From assembly GCF_000150275.1 (NCBI RefSeq), contig NW_002060943.1, positions 11,532,878 through 11,596,877 on the forward strand: a stretch of 64,000 nt of DNA, read 5' to 3'. A model generated the notes under the pieces. That model ran no database searches. It was not told the DNA's origin and saw nothing but the letters and a program-made list of their open reading frames with translations. The position numbers and the translations under genes were made by a program. Position 1 is the first letter of the stretch. Each line of letters starts with the position of its first letter. The stretch is from Trichoplax adhaerens (lineage: Eukaryota; Placozoa; Uniplacotomia; Trichoplacea; Trichoplacidae). Positions 12,012 through 26,432 of the stretch are shown here, piece by piece.

Positions 12012-15000
12012 TCAAAACGCATACACGATACAATTCTCATAACTAAAATAAGAAGGTAAATAAGAGGTACCTTTAATAATTTCTGGACATTCATCATTAC
12101 TTTTTTCAGGAAAAACCGGATATAAGACATCGCATATGAAACTTTCAAATGTTCTAAGATCCTTATAAGATTTAGCAATGTTTGTAATGTACCCATCGCG
12201 TTCTTCAAAACTGGTAATAAAGTTAAGGAATATGCGTAATAGATTCCTGATTACAAACTCAACTTCGTACATATAAATTTATTAATTATATTGTTTATAG
12301 TACATACTATTAACTCGAAGTAGAAGCATTATTGTAGAGGTTAAAATAGAATCTTTTCATTTTACATGATATAGTTAAAGGATACAATAATCGATAAAGA
12401 GGCAATTGTGATCTTTTGGCTCTACTTGCATTTATTGCAGTTGCCCTTACTAAGACAGGTAAGATAGATTTACTGATAACTGCACCATCAAATAGTGGAC
12501 CAAACAAAGGAATCTATGATATCGTTAGATATTTCAACTTTTAGATAATGCAAAGCCGTACAAACAATAGTAGTAGAAAAATGTTGTATTGATACTATAC
12601 CTCTGGTTTTTTATCAATTTGAATTCTATATAGGCCATTTTTTAATGGGTAAATTACAATAATTACATCCGCAAATTCAGTATTGATTATGCCTCGACGA
12701 TAATCTCTTGTGTGCTCAGACCAAACTATTTGGATTTCATCGTTACCTAAATGTCTCACCTAACAATTAGGAAAAGAATTCAATTTCACATAAAGGCATT
12801 AAATTTTCTATCTTTGCAAGAAAAGTAAAATTTTAGGAATAGTAAATTAGCATTAAACCGATCAAGCGATAACTACCTTCTTATTCAGAGTTTCATCTGA
12901 GGAGGGCATCCGAGTCGCGACATGGAATAATACCTCTGTTGTCGATGTGGCAAAGTATGGTGCAGTAGTACCGGTTGATTCGTTTTGTTGTAAACCACCT
13001 AAGAACCCAACATGTGTTGATAAGTCCACCTAGGATTACGGTTTCAGAATAAACACAGATGACCAGTTAATTCTTATTGAAACAAATTAAAGAAATGTAT
13101 GTTAATAAAATTTACCTCCCATGCTAAGCCTGCTACAAATTCTTCATAATCTTTACTACCACCTAAATTGGAAAATATTGACCTTTTATCTTCTTGGCCA
13201 TTTGCAATGTATATAACAGCTAATTTATGTGTTTCCCGGCTGCGAGATTAAAACAAAGAGAAACGCATGAGACGTTCTTTCCTAGTAGAATTCTGCTAGC
13301 AACATAGTCGTTACAGATATTTAATTAATACCAGTGGCGATTGTCAAGGTTTTTTAGTTCACGAAGCAGCATTTCACTTTTCTTGAGCAAATCAAAACGA
13401 GCTCTAAATGTGAGATTGTATATTTATCGTATTTATTCATAACGTATGTATTATTTTAGTAAATATTTTAAGGTATCCGATAAGTATCTTTTGCACAGCC
13501 AATATTTCATCGTATACATATATAAATATTTAATAATATATGTATTAAATTAAATGCCTAAGTTTCTTTCATTGACCTGTTTTCCCATGATAAGTATCCT
13601 AATTGATTGAGGATGAAATAACATTGATAAAAGATCGAACTTGGTTGCTTGATTGGAATCGGATGTAACTTTGTAAACTTGTCCCTAGTTAATCAATATT
13701 ACAATATCTAAGCTGTATCTGTAGGTTTAACTTATGCAATTAATTCATTCATACAAAATAAGTTTGCAGTATTAGTCTGCATAATCGAAACTTACGCGCT
13801 ATCAGACTTTTTTCTTAAATACTCTCGTTCACATTCGATTTGCTCAGAAATAGAATAAACCATTTCTTCGTCTATGTCACCATGCATGTTCTGAGTAGAA
13901 TTAGTTACCGGAGCATTAATTGGCGTTCCCGGTTGCAAAAAGCATTCGTCACTGCAATTTTCAATATGTTGTAGAATCTGTAATGCGATAGAATTTGCCA
14001 TTTATAGATATCTTGAGTACATCTGAAGAATGCGATAGTAAATCGTATAAAGTAAATATTACCACATCAAGACGGTCCTCATCTTCTGGAAATATATCTA
14101 GAGCAAATTCCGGCAATGATGTGAATGTACTTTCAGTATCAATTTCTTCGAGATTCTCTGCATTGTTTATTAAGGTATTTTCCGCTATGGCAGAAGAATC
14201 TTCTTTTGCTTCGACAGTACCGTCATTTATTTTAATTTGTAATTCGGAATCTTTTATATCGTCCATATCTATCAAATTTATGAGCAATAATATAACCTCA
14301 TGTTTCACTCGAATACTTATTAAAAACAGAGACATAATTTAAGATATCGAATGTATTAAACTACCTGCACAATCTACAGAATCTCCTGCCGACAATTTAT
14401 ATAGTGCATTGGTGTCCCATATATATTTTCCAACAATGTCACGGATAATAACTCTTGCATTAGTGGATGCTGAAACAATTCTCTCACTGTTAAATCCGTT
14501 CGGTTCTTCAATCTTTAAAAAAATTCGGAGAAGTAATAAATATTCTAAAATAAAATTTCTACCGCAGTTATAGTTACTTATTCCTAATAATAGTAGTAAG
14601 TATTTAGGATAGTAAAGATAATAATTTTTACATACCACTTTTGGTATTTCTACAAGAGTAATGATCAGTCTATCGTTAAAGATGAAGAACTACAAGAAAT
14701 TTCATGTTAGGATCAAAAGTACTCTAGAAAAAGATTGATTATTTCATGTAGACACCTGAATATTTGGAGATGCTAATAGTTCTGCAGACAGATCTGTAAT
14801 ATCTGAATGACGAGGATCATCGTCAAATTCTTTCACTCTCCCTTCAAGCAAAGAGGCCCCGGCGCGAAATGGGAAATGACTGTGATAGTTTAAGATGTGA
14901 GACATAACCTAAGAGTGAATAAATGAAATTTATGAGAAAAACTCTCTAATTTAATCTATATTTAATAAGTGCAATTGATAGAACTTTGGTTAATTAAACT

Positions 15001-18000
15001 TACAAACTTGGCCGCTAAAAGAACGGCGTCGCTAGAACTTGTATCGTCAGGAGTCTTTTCATAGTTAACTAAAGAATAGAACCGTTTTAATTCCAATTAA
15101 AATTGAAAACAAGATCTAATACTACATTCACATACTACAATTTCATGTTACAAATTATGTCGGTATCAATCGTAAATGTAAGTAATACACGCAAATGTAG
15201 TAGTGACACACTAACCTTCCGCAATCTGATCTAAAGACTTTTTAGATTGCACGTTTCCATCTCTGAGTTCACGAACGGCTACAAATTTCATACCACTTAT
15301 TGCTTGCAATTCAGTTCGTGTAGAATCATCATCACACTTAATAATAGCTCGTAGGGTGCAGGAAACTATCTGAAATAAGCTAATTCTATTTTTATCTTGA
15401 CGAATCATTGTCTCATAAGGAATAACCATTAACCATTCTAGTAGGCAGAGTAGCAAGGAAATCAAAATCTACAGTAAAAATTTATGATTAGTTGTTAGAT
15501 AATTTCACAATTTTTAATAAGTTATATATTACAAATACCGTATCACAAGCCATAGAGCGTCGCTGTCTCGGAACAACCACTTTTATAATACTGGCGCATA
15601 GGCTCTAATAAATTTAAATATGACACGATATATCATATACTTCAGGTGATATGATACTAATTTGGTCAATGTCAACAGGATTAAAGGACAAACCTCAATT
15701 ATTTTAACACTGATAAGTTCATCAAATTTAGCCAATTTTTGGTATACATAGCACAACGTACGTAGGTTGTCAATTGCCACTGCAGCCACAATATTATTTA
15801 AAAACTTCAAGCAGGAAGGGTTGTTTTAGGTGCAAGGAATAAAGTTTATGGTATATTATGAAGATGTGCAGTACACTTACTTTTAGTTGAGCTAACAATA
15901 CGTTAAAGCAATCTTTAATTCTAGGATTAGGAATTTCCTTTTCCAATTCTTTAACAATATATATCCCAACGCTATTTAATGCAATTGATCTAGGTATTTA
16001 AAGATTATAGGCATTAAAGTGTAAGTCCTAAAGTAAATTAATTTTCATAACGCTTAGGATCAAAATAACGGGTTAGGCCAGCCTTACCTAGCATGGCTTG
16101 AAATTTCATCTTTTGCAGCCTTTAACAAAATTTCAATAACTTCCTCCTAGAAATGACAAAGGAATAATATTAAAGCTAAGTTAAAAAAGATTAACCTACC
16201 GCAAAATTATCTTCCTTTCTAATTAACCTTTGCAGTATTGCTGTCGGTAGGGGCATCATTCCCATGAGCACCTGCTTGCAATATCGGCATATTGTTTAAA
16301 TCATCAAGAAGTGGTAACAGTGAACCAAGTAAGGTAGTAGCTTGAAACCGTGGATACTAGCGAATTGAAATTGCATATTAATGAGAAGTCAGCAATAACC
16401 TGACTACTTCCATAATATCAATCTATATACCATCATTTCTTGACTGTCAATGATAGTGCACGCTGCGTGTATGAAATCTAATAATAGTATCGAGGAACCA
16501 CGAAGATTATAACAATTCATTTGGTAGCAGTTTGCGACAATTACATTAGTTATATCCTAGGAAACATACGAGATTTGCAACATGCGATTGATAAATCATT
16601 AGATATAGCAGCCTTGAAAGCAATTTATTTATTAATTAACTATACATAATGATACTTAGAGAACGTACTTGATCATTGCCAATCAATCCAGAATGTAAAA
16701 GACGATAAAAATGGGCCAAGTACTCGTCCGATAACGGAATATCTTGTCTACAGACTGTGATATTTGATAGTAGAGCATATGCCCTCATTCGCCCACTTTT
16801 AAATTCTTTCTCCAGCGTGCAACTCTAAATTATTATTATCACAAGCTTTTAGATATATTTCACAGATGATTTATAGCTAAATATAATCTTCGTATAAAAT
16901 CTTAACAGAAATTGGAAAATTATAAAATTTTTGATTCAGGGTTTATTCACGTAAAGTCATACTTGAAAGAGCCAGGCGACAAAATACCGTAATGGTGGTA
17001 AAAATTCTGGTACTGATGGAGTCGTCTTATTATCTTCGGAGATACCCTGATTTGCTCGGATCTATGCAATATTTATTTTAGCTGAGTTCTTTAAATACTA
17101 GGAAGGTTAATTGCATAAGTAAACTATATTTACCTGCACTAGCATATACCATAGCATTGTTAGAGCATCAATAGCTATTGCGTGAACAGATGGGTCTTTA
17201 AGTTTGCTTATGTTTCCAAGACATCCAAGTATTCGCTGATAGATAATGATAGCTGATGTTGAACACCAACCTGGCTTATTTCCACCAGCTAATAAACTAG
17301 TTTGATTTAGTAATTCGAGATTGATTTCATTATCATTATCAGGAAAGGACTGACTATTTGCATCATATGATGCGCTCGGAAGAGCGGGTAGGTCAGAAGG
17401 ACTATATAATAAAAAACTATCAGTTAATATACATAAAACATGATTAAAATTGATACATTAAAGTAATTTAATCGCTAGCCACAGGGTAGCTAAGCAAGCT
17501 ATAACTACTGTACTACCTTATTGGAGAAACCGGTGTAGAATCTTGTTCTTGGATGAGCTCTTTTCGTAAAATTTGGATTGAAAGTGATTTTCTTTTTTTA
17601 TTGGGCACTATACTCAATAATATAAAATTTAGTCAGATTAAGGTTTATAATAGATAATGATTAAGCGCGATTATAGTAATACAATATAGCCATTTAAAAC
17701 AGATTCGAACCATTTTCTAGCTTAACTTTTGCGTTATCGTTAATTCCTTGTGTGTTTGATAAATTGTCCACCGTCGTTTCACTCAAATTATTTAATTCCG
17801 TATTCTTGTGTCCTATAGATTCATTTAACTTGGAATCTGAAAATTCCGCTAAATTGTTTTTGGAATCTTTCGCGCTTAAACTACTGTCTTCACTGTACTT
17901 TTCGCTATCAGAGCCAGTACTGGTATTGTCTTCAGTGTTTACTGAGACCTTCCTACTAGATTGGCTAGCGCTATCATCTGTTGTCGTGTTTTCTATAAAT

Positions 18001-21000
18001 TATAAGCACAATTAAGATAAACACTAGTATATAAATACATAATAATTCAGCTACTATCCTTCTAATCATAATGTGCAATAATTTTATTTTCTTTAATAAA
18101 AAGTGCAGTAATATACTACATACTACCAATGAAAATGATACTTATGAGTGTACTTTACCGATTTTGTCATAGCTTTCAATAGGAATAGATTCATTTTCGC
18201 GTGCAATAGTGGATGCAGAGGAAAATGATCCTTCGACATTATCAAAGCTGCTTTTGCATACATTCGATGTATCTCCATCAATCGAAGCTAAATCATTTCT
18301 TGAAAAGTTGTCTTGAGGTTTCAATGGAGTAGCAAATGACGATTCCGAGAGATTTTTAATGGAACCCTTAGGTGAATTCATGTCAGGGTGATCATTCACC
18401 ACGGTTATAGTTTTGATAATTTCTTGATCTTTATTCGGTTGGGTCTTTCGAGAGGGATCTGATTGGTTAGATTTTGCATCTTCGGTTGTTTGTTGGTTCG
18501 ATTTTACAGTTTCACTATAGTTGCGTTTCTTTTTGGCTTTTTGCTCACTTAAGCGGTCAAGAGGCATATTGTTGAAGTCAATGTTATATACATACCGAGC
18601 CAGTTGCTTAGTTAAACTTTCCATTGCACACTACAATGGAAATATTAACAATCAAAATCTAATCTCAGCGTAGTATAGGTATATAAAACAGCAATATTAT
18701 TACATATGACTTACTTGCCATTCCTTAATAACTATTGGCCAGTTTGTTAAGCTGGACATCACTTTTAGTAATTTATTCCATAACCCATCTGAGATATTGA
18801 CTTTTAAAGCCGCAGTAACCCATGAAGTAAAAACAGTCTACAAAATAACAATAAAAGTGCATTTGTCAGTAATATTACTTCTATTCTTTAATATTCACGA
18901 AACCTAAGTTGGCGATGTGGCACCTTTATAATAGCTTGGCCGAGTTGATTACCAATACTGTTTTCAGTGAACGGTCCTCCTTTCATAGTCTTACCAGCAA
19001 CCACTAGCAAGACACTAAGTAATTGTTCCCTGTACGTTCAAGAGCAGATACCAGTACTTATTACTAATAAAATCCCGCAATAACGAAGGATAGGAAATTG
19101 AAAATTATACCATGTATCCTTAGTCATATCTACTTTCATGACCATTTCACGATACATTCTGATAATTCTCGATACAACAATTGCTTGATCTTTTACATTT
19201 TGATTAGCGAGATTCACCATAAAAAAATTGCAAGAGTATGTTATAAATAGGCGCAAGTTAGCTTGCAATCCTGCTCTTACGTCTTCAAGGTCACCTAAAT
19301 ATCAACAAAGAGATTTTATTAATCATGTACGATCATTGATTTATATCCAATAATTCAGCAATGACACTATAATTAGGAATAGTCAGCAACCTGTCCTTGA
19401 AGACTCCAGTAGAAATGAATGTTCTCTGGACTGGTACACCGACAAGAAAAAATTTTTTGACATAGTTGAATATAGGTGTATGCAATTAATTAAATAAGAC
19501 TATCTAACAGTTTAAAAAGTAAAAATATATTGACTTACATGAATCCAGGAATTAGTAATATCAATTACGTTACACGTAATTTTGTGACTTTTTATAGGAA
19601 GAATATAAACCTATAAGTAATAAAAGTAACTTTAATACTTTAAAGCATCAACCAGTCTTTAAATTTTGCATCTTGCCAAATAATATACAAAAAAATTTGA
19701 ATACTGTCGAGATTTTTAGTCGTACCTGTCTAAATACTTGATGAATCAAATTAATGTTAGGCCTGTAGTTAAGTAATACATTCCTGACGATCTTATTGAT
19801 GTACAATGAGGCTTGATCATCTGGGTAAAGACATTAGGTGAGATAATTACTCTTAGCGAACAGCTAATTTTAATATTATTTAATCTTTGTAATCTATTCT
19901 TGTGCTGCACTTGTAAAAATTTTATCGTTATACCTTCCGCATGTGAATGGGTATAGTCGTGTGAACTTTTACCAGCAGTGGTTTGAGGTGTTTCATTTTC
20001 TGGCTTAATAAAATTTAGAACCCACTTTACAATTGTTTCTCTTAGCAATGGGCCATTCATGTCATTTCCTTCTAGATGCAGGACTTGACCCGTTACGGTT
20101 TTTATCTCGCCTGAGCTATCCTCGCTGTCATGTATCTGATCTACATCAATGACTGCAGCAGTATCGTGTATATCAAGATAGAAGGTTAATAAAATCTGAA
20201 GCTCCAGTTAGGAGGCTATAATCCATATAGACTGCCCTGTATTTCAACAATAGTATACGAACCGGGCTTATTCTTCTCATAGACATTAATTTCATTACAT
20301 AAATTAGGAAATACAGCTGGTAAGTAATGCATTTTGAATTGTTCGAAAATAAATTGGAAGCCTGCAGCTCTATTAGTATCGTTCCATTCTACCAATGCGA
20401 TCTGCAAAGATACAAGTACATCTCAATACAATTTACTGGTAAAAGGAACACCCATTATTACAGTAGGTAATATTAAGTACGAACTTGATTTGTCATGCAG
20501 TAAAGAATCCAATCTAGATAATGTTTAGATATATTTTCCGGTGGTTTTTCGCCAGTCACCAACAGTGGTACAACATCGTCTCCTTGCACCCAATCTAAGG
20601 TCGTTTAAAGTATTAAGTAAAAATTTTACTGTCAAATGTTACTACCTTGTAATGGTATGCAAATATCTTTTAACCTCCACCAACTGAAGCTCTTCTGTGT
20701 TCTCTCGTTTTTGCATCCTCCGCTTTATATGTTGCAATATCTGGCAGTAAAATTCCTGGGATAAGGCTTTTAAAAATTTCAATTTGTGCCTCTCCAGCAT
20801 TTTCGCGTAATGCTTGAAACCATAAAAGGAAGAGTCGCACTCCTTCGCGCCGAATCTATAATAAACAGGATTGTAATATTGAAAAATGCACTGTTGAATT
20901 TTTATATTAATTTTAAGAAATAACGACGCCTAATAAGATCTGGTTACTGATGATATAGATCATTATCAATCACGCTTATTGCATTAAACGCACCTTAGAA

Positions 21001-24000
21001 GCATTTCCTGGGTGCAATAATTTTCTCATAATACGATCTAATAATAAATTTATTATTAATGAGTGCAGTATATATTTTAATTAAATGACGATAGCTATAA
21101 TATAGAGTTTTAGAAAAGAAACCAGAAGTTGCAGTCGTTATCTAAAATTATCTATTAATGATTAAGAAAATAAAGAAATATAAACAGTTATAGGTTACTC
21201 AATTGCATAGGAAGAGATATCACCTAATTAATTTACTAAAATATCGATCATACACGCTATTCAAGTATTAATAGAATATATCTATAACAATTTTCAGTGG
21301 TCAAAATATTTAAATTATTTCAAGTTAAAAGATTATGTAAGAGTAATTAAGTACATGGATAGGCCGACAATATAAATGAAAGAAGGTTAGTGGGTAGTTA
21401 TCACATTGCATGATGATTTTATAGGAATACTTACAAAAATTGAAATTATCGAATCTTTATGATTATAGCTAAATAACTAATAGTAATAAATAGCAAGAAT
21501 TGATATTCAATCTTACGATTTACCTACCTAAACAGTTTAGCTGCCATTTGCTATGCAAGAGATCAGGTAGGAGAATTAGGATTCGCTAAGAATGATGGCA
21601 ATTGTGGGTGCGATTAATAGTTTGATAATTAGAAGCCAGATAAGTCTGGGTCAATAGTTTTGCCTTCTTTGAATATTACATCGGCTTATTAAATAATGCT
21701 AAAATAGTAGCTTTTTAGACTATATGGAGTTAATGATATAATCTGGGAATAGATCGGATTTAAATGTTATTGGTGAGTATTGGTCTTAGAATCTACTTTT
21801 GTCTACTAACCTCAAGTAGAAGCAATATAAGATCTAAATCTTCCTTTAACGATTTGGTTGCTATTTAAGAAACGAGACAGAGAAATACGTTTAATCGTGG
21901 TGTGCGGTATGAGGAATATCTAAAAATCACTACATATGTACAACGACAATAACCCAAATCAGAACCACCAGATACATTAAAATTACAGTCATAAAAATCA
22001 TAGCAAGTTTTATTGCGAGATCAAACATGTAGTTATGTAATTGTGCATGATTACTTAAGTACTTATCGATATAAGGATATGTAATAGTAAATACTGTTAA
22101 AGGCTGTATCATTTCTACAACCTTAAAATGTAGAAGTACTGTAAATGAAACAGAATTTACAACATGTCAAATTCTTGCAAATTATAGAATATTCTACAAT
22201 AAATTCTCGAACATTGAACAGAAGGGTAGCGAACAAGATGGCCGAAATGAATTGGAGATTATGTTTGAGTACTTATTATTTTTAAAGTAAGTCAATTCTT
22301 ATACATTTAAAAGAATGCATCGAATAGTCGCTAATGCACAGAATTACAATCCAGGTGTGTGATTTAGTGATTGATACCGGACACAATCAGCACAAACTAA
22401 TTATAAAGCTATTTAATGTAAATTAAGTAAAATAAAATAAGTGACGCAACTTGTGCACTGTAGACCATATATACAGTAAGTAACAATAGTTGACGAGGTA
22501 GAAATGAATACTACTTTGGTTAAGCATTATCATTTATAGCAAAACTAAATTCAGATACGTCACTATCTGTAATTAATTAAACCCATGGTTACCGTGTGTG
22601 GTCAACGTATTAAAAGTATCTAGGCTTTGAACAGGAGCCCAATCGCTATGAATATACTTACGAGTATTCGTATGTTTTTAACTTGTTATACCTCAAAATA
22701 TATTAATTATATTTAATTAAAACACACAATAGACAGTTGGATTCCCTTCACTATGCTACCTTCTGCACTACTACAGCTGGAAATATTAATATTATTATCA
22801 ATTAATCTACTTGATTTCTCATAAATACCAAATAATCTTATACTAACAGATATACAATAGATTAATGCTGCACTGTCCAGAATTTTTACCGTTCATATAG
22901 ATATTCAACTGTAAAAATAGGCGAGATACTGATCTATTTTATGCATCATCTGTGATCGTGCCAATTTTTTTCAGCAACGATCCCTAAAAAGAGCCAAATC
23001 AACATCTACCATTTTGCTCTAGCCACAATAGAAATGTAGGATGCTGCGACTTTGATAGCTAAATAAATTTTATACATTTTACCTTTCGAATTTTTCAGGC
23101 TATTTTCAATGAGGAGAAAATTCTCGTAGAAGACGTAGACAACATGAGGATAATGCTCTTTGAAAATGTTTTGCAATTCATTAATTTCACATCCCTCTGC
23201 AGATAATAATAAGGCAAAAACACTTTATTAGTGAACAAAGCTAATAAAATATAACTTTTATTTATCTTGGAGAAGGTCGAGGTGGAGTAATGAAAATACT
23301 ACCGTCCAATGTATTGAAATAAGAGTCTATGATGTGCGGGTAGTATAGGATCCCGTTCGTATATGGGCTTAGAAATTTGGTTGCACTTTCTATTTTTTAC
23401 AAAGTGAAAAGCATACGCTCCATCGATTTACAACGTAAGCGCAGAAATTTTTTGCGTATAGCACGATAATTGTATTCGGCTTTCTGTACTAAGCCTACAA
23501 CAACAATGTCGCAGATTGATCAATATTATCATAACTTTCTTAGCGAGATTTAACACTTTTATTATGCATTGTGAAGGATTAACTGTTAATCAGCAGTCTA
23601 TCTGATTTACACCATAGTTGTCCTAGCGGGTACGAGTTGTAGAATAAGAGTTTTTAGGCTATATCTGTTGTGAATTATGGTAAAGCTCAAAAACTGTCAA
23701 ATTCTATCAGCATGTACTTGTAAGTGCGTCCACTCTAAACTATCGCTATACTGTACGGCTCATGTAACCTGAGTATCTAGTCGGTGCTAATTGACTAGAG
23801 GGATTGTTTACAGCTATCTCAAATGCATTATACGATAAAAAAATATGTGAATTAATGCTGACTATACTATATATAAGGAATCGCTACACTAAGATTGGAA
23901 TTTTACTTTACCTAACATTTGCAAAATTCAATAACGATCTAGTTTTGGTGTATCCACGAGTACTACTGTAGTAATAGCAATGCAAAATGAATAGCAATTT

Positions 24001-24345
24001 ATAAAGTCAATATCAAGGGTGGGTATTGAAGCGGTTTTAGTCTGAACCATTCAATCACACTCATGGCTACTAAAATAAGATAGCAACAACATAAATTATA
24101 GTCCATTTGTATGAAGTATCTTTGATACTGTATGTGTACTTTCTTGTTGATGCACATGGAGTAAAATTCATCCAATTTGAACATTAAAACTATCTTGGTT
24201 TGGACTAACCCAGTAGAGCTTTAAGAGATTTGTAGCGTCCAGGAGCATCCTTTTTTGTATCCAAAAATTTTTGCAGTTGGCGAGCTTTGTCAACAGGCTT
24301 TCTAGGCTTGAGAGAAGGGAATCTTTTTCTTGGGGCTAACATCAT
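12012..24345 (-). CDS. RALGAPA1: Ral GTPase-activating protein alpha subunit (spliced)
   Basis: Catalytic subunit of the cytosolic RalGAP complex, a tuberin relative that switches off RalA/B. The ATG at 24345 begins a 45-codon exon ending in [19 protein letters not shown], as in vertebrate RALGAPA. Exons read with matching phases: 24210-24345, 23083-23196, 21811-21860, 21528-21585, 20994-21037, 20675-20855 ([15 protein letters not shown]), 20485-20594, about 20210-20401 ([11 protein letters not shown]). Many follow, including a Ser/Thr-rich disordered part (17.7-18.6 kb), [11 protein letters not shown] (15.4 kb) and [14 protein letters not shown]-like sequence (14.4 kb). The C-terminal Rap/Ran-GAP domain spans 13.2-12.0 kb: FVAGL, then HLGND with the catalytic Asn thumb (codon at 12742-12744), [23 protein letters not shown] and [11 protein letters not shown] at 12386-12513; last exon 12012-12210, stop at 12012. 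Exons between 14.5 and 20 kb were recognised but not all bounded. Confidence 0.93.
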
Positions 24346-25472
24346 CTACTAAATCTCATATTTCCTGACAGTTGGATTTGTTCCAGAATAGGAGAAAGTG
24401 AAAAAATTCACCAGAAAAATCGATTGGCAATGAAAGTTATTTTCTGCAAAGTACAGCACTATGTCATCAGTGGATGGGCTTCTTTTCCAGTGGTCCTTGT
24501 GTTGGTTTCTTATACAGTATTGGTCTTACTGTACTGTACTGTATGCCTTGGCAGTTGGTAGTACCAGTACCGGTACCGGTATCAGTACCAGTACAGTACT
24601 AGTACCTGTGCCAGTACCGATGTACTGTACACTACAGTACTGTACTGTACAGTACTGTAAATGCCCGAATCCTCACATGGACCGTGTGACAAGTACAGTA
24701 CAGTACTGTAGTCCTACAGTAGTCCCTGCCAGTACAGTATCTAGCTACAATTACTGTAATAACGTGTACTGTACACTGTGTACATCAGCCATAGAGATAT
24801 CAAGATCGCATTCTGTTCGACACGGAGCCAATGGCGATTTCTCCAGTACAACTAGTCATAAACAAAGTAGTATATTAAAGTACCCAAGACACTGCTAATT
24901 CTCCATAAATAAGTACAGTACTCGTTGCAGTGTAGAATAGAACATGCAAAAGTATTTACTGCACCCTACATTTCATGCAATCCTATAATAAATAGCTTAT
25001 AGTGCACGCGATACCATGCCAAATTACAAGAGCAGTAACTACGATCAGTCCCGGAGTACAGTACTTATGCCAGCCTATCGTATCGTTCACTGTACTGTAA
25101 ATATCGATAGCTCAATCCGTTGGCCTGTTTTCGAAATTACAAAATAAATACAAATGCAACCTAGAGCAGTACCTACTATTGTACTGCATATTGCGATTGC
25201 AAAAAAATTCAGCTAGGAATACTTTTTTGTGAGTACTGTAGTTTCTCATACGTTGCACTATCACGTCGTTATTACTGTACGTACAGTACTGCACTAACTG
25301 TATCGCGTCAGCATCGGCTCATAGAGCTCCGCTTGGCATGCTCAAGAGTAAATATAAATACCAATACTGTTGACTGTACTCAGTGTACTGTACCTAGTGT
25401 ATAGCACTGTTTTTATTTCTGAACTAGTGAGCTATAGTAATATTGGCAAGTTGATTGCTGTTAGCCAAGTAG
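24346..25472. promoter_or_regulatory. divergent RALGAPA/TATDN1 upstream region with dense GTAC pentamer repeats
   Basis: This 1.1-kb region lies between two start codons facing away from each other, so it should hold both promoters. From about 24521 to 24740, and again near 24764-24783, 24912, 25053, 25088, 25275 and 25371-25397, it is packed with TACTG/CAGTA units giving GTAC every five bases in both orientations, with GTACCAGTACCGGTACC variants. A 145-codon open frame at 24461-24898 is created by these repeats and shows no domain. The promoter role is inferred from position. Confidence 0.65.
24521..24783. repeat. TACTG/CAGTA pentamer cluster
   Basis: A run of mostly five-base units, TACTG or its complement CAGTA, with variants such as TACCG and TACCA. 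The core ACTGTACAGT is self-complementary, so the strand could fold into many small hairpins. It is the densest such cluster in the window. Confidence 0.85.
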
Positions 25473-26432
25473 ATGAGAATTATAAATGTAATTCAAATGG
25501 CTTCAAATATCGTCAGTAGTAATACCCTTAAGCTAAGATTGATTGATATTGGTGCTAATTTAACGGATCCAGTCTTTAATGGTGTCTATCGTGGTAAGAA
25601 TGTACATAAGGACGATTATAATGATGTGTTGCAACGTAGCTGGAATATCGGAATGCAGAAAATTATTATCACTGCTGGTAATTTAAAGGAAAGTTACTCT
25701 GCCTTGGAATTAGCCAAGAAAGACCAACGACTATTTTGCACTGTTGGTTGCCATCCAACTCGGTGTAATGATTTCGAAGAATCTGGTGATCCTGATCAAT
25801 ATTTAGAACGTTTGTTCTCTCTCATTCAGCAAAATAGAGATAAAGTTGTTGCGATAGGAGAATGTGGGCTGGATTTTGATCGCTTGCAATTTTGCGATAA
25901 AGAAATTCAGTTGAAATATTTTGAAAAGCAATTTGAATTAGCGGAACGTTCCAAGCTACCCATGTTTTTACATAGTAGAAATGCTGATGCAGAATTTTAT
26001 GATATTGTCAAGAGAAATCGGCATCGTATGAGCGGAGCCGTAGTCCACTCATTCACTGGACCCGCGCAATCTATTTCTGGTATACTTGACCTTGGATTGT
26101 ATATCGGGATAAATGGATGTTCCTTAAAGTCAGCTGAAAATATTGATGCTATGAAAAGAATACCCTCAGATAAGTTAATGATAGAAACTGATGCACCTTG
26201 GTGCTCTATAAAACCAACGCATGCTGGTTATAAATTACTTCAGACCCATTTCAAAGAGAAAAAGAAGGAGCGTTGGGAACCGGATCACTGCATCAAGGGA
26301 CGCAACGAACCTGCCAACATTATTCAAGTATTAGAGGTTATGGCTGGCAGCCGCGGAGAGAATATACACGATCTGAGTGAAGCTATTTTTATGAATACCG
26401 TTAAACTATTTTTTAATGAGAAATCCCTATAA
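25473..26432 (+). CDS. TATDN1: TatD-type metal-dependent deoxyribonuclease, single exon
   Basis: Orthologue of animal TATDN1, a TIM-barrel 3'-5' exonuclease/endonuclease of the TatD family linked to DNA decatenation and apoptotic DNA breakdown. The 319-residue reading aligns end to end with the usual ~297-residue protein. Metal-site motifs are present: IDIGANLTD (residues ~24-32), VGCHPTRC (~92-99), [10 protein letters not shown] (Glu near 129), FLHSRNA (His near 165), VVHSF (His near 190) and ETDAPW (Asp near 239). The ATG at 25473 gives a ~20-residue leader; a second ATG at 25497 lies nearer to the conserved start, so initiation there is also possible. No intron is needed, unlike nearly all other genes here. 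It starts 1.1 kb from the divergent RALGAPA gene. Confidence 0.95.
   Translation: MRIINVIQMASNIVSSNTLKLRLIDIGANLTDPVFNGVYRGKNVHKDDYNDVLQRSWNIGMQKIIITAGNLKESYSALELAKKDQRLFCTVGCHPTRCNDFEESGDPDQYLERLFSLIQQNRDKVVAIGECGLDFDRLQFCDKEIQLKYFEKQFELAERSKLPMFLHSRNADAEFYDIVKRNRHRMSGAVVHSFTGPAQSISGILDLGLYIGINGCSLKSAENIDAMKRIPSDKLMIETDAPWCSIKPTHAGYKLLQTHFKEKKKERWEPDHCIKGRNEPANIIQVLEVMAGSRGENIHDLSEAIFMNTVKLFFNEKSL

Noticed and set aside
13995-14342. 115-codon plus-strand frame
   Set aside because: Antisense shadow of RALGAPA exon sequence; the minus strand gives the conserved family reading.
17752-18015. 87-codon plus-strand frame
   Set aside because: Antisense of the Ser/Asn-rich disordered part of RALGAPA; the minus reading is in frame with flanking exons.
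24521-24783. CRISPR-like array
   Set aside because: Five-base repeats with no spacers, in an animal genome.
24461-24898. 145-codon open frame on the plus strand
   Set aside because: Composed mainly of TACTG/CAGTA repeat translation (Tyr, Cys, Thr, Val, Ser) with no domain; a by-product of stop-free repeats in the RALGAPA/TATDN1 promoter region.
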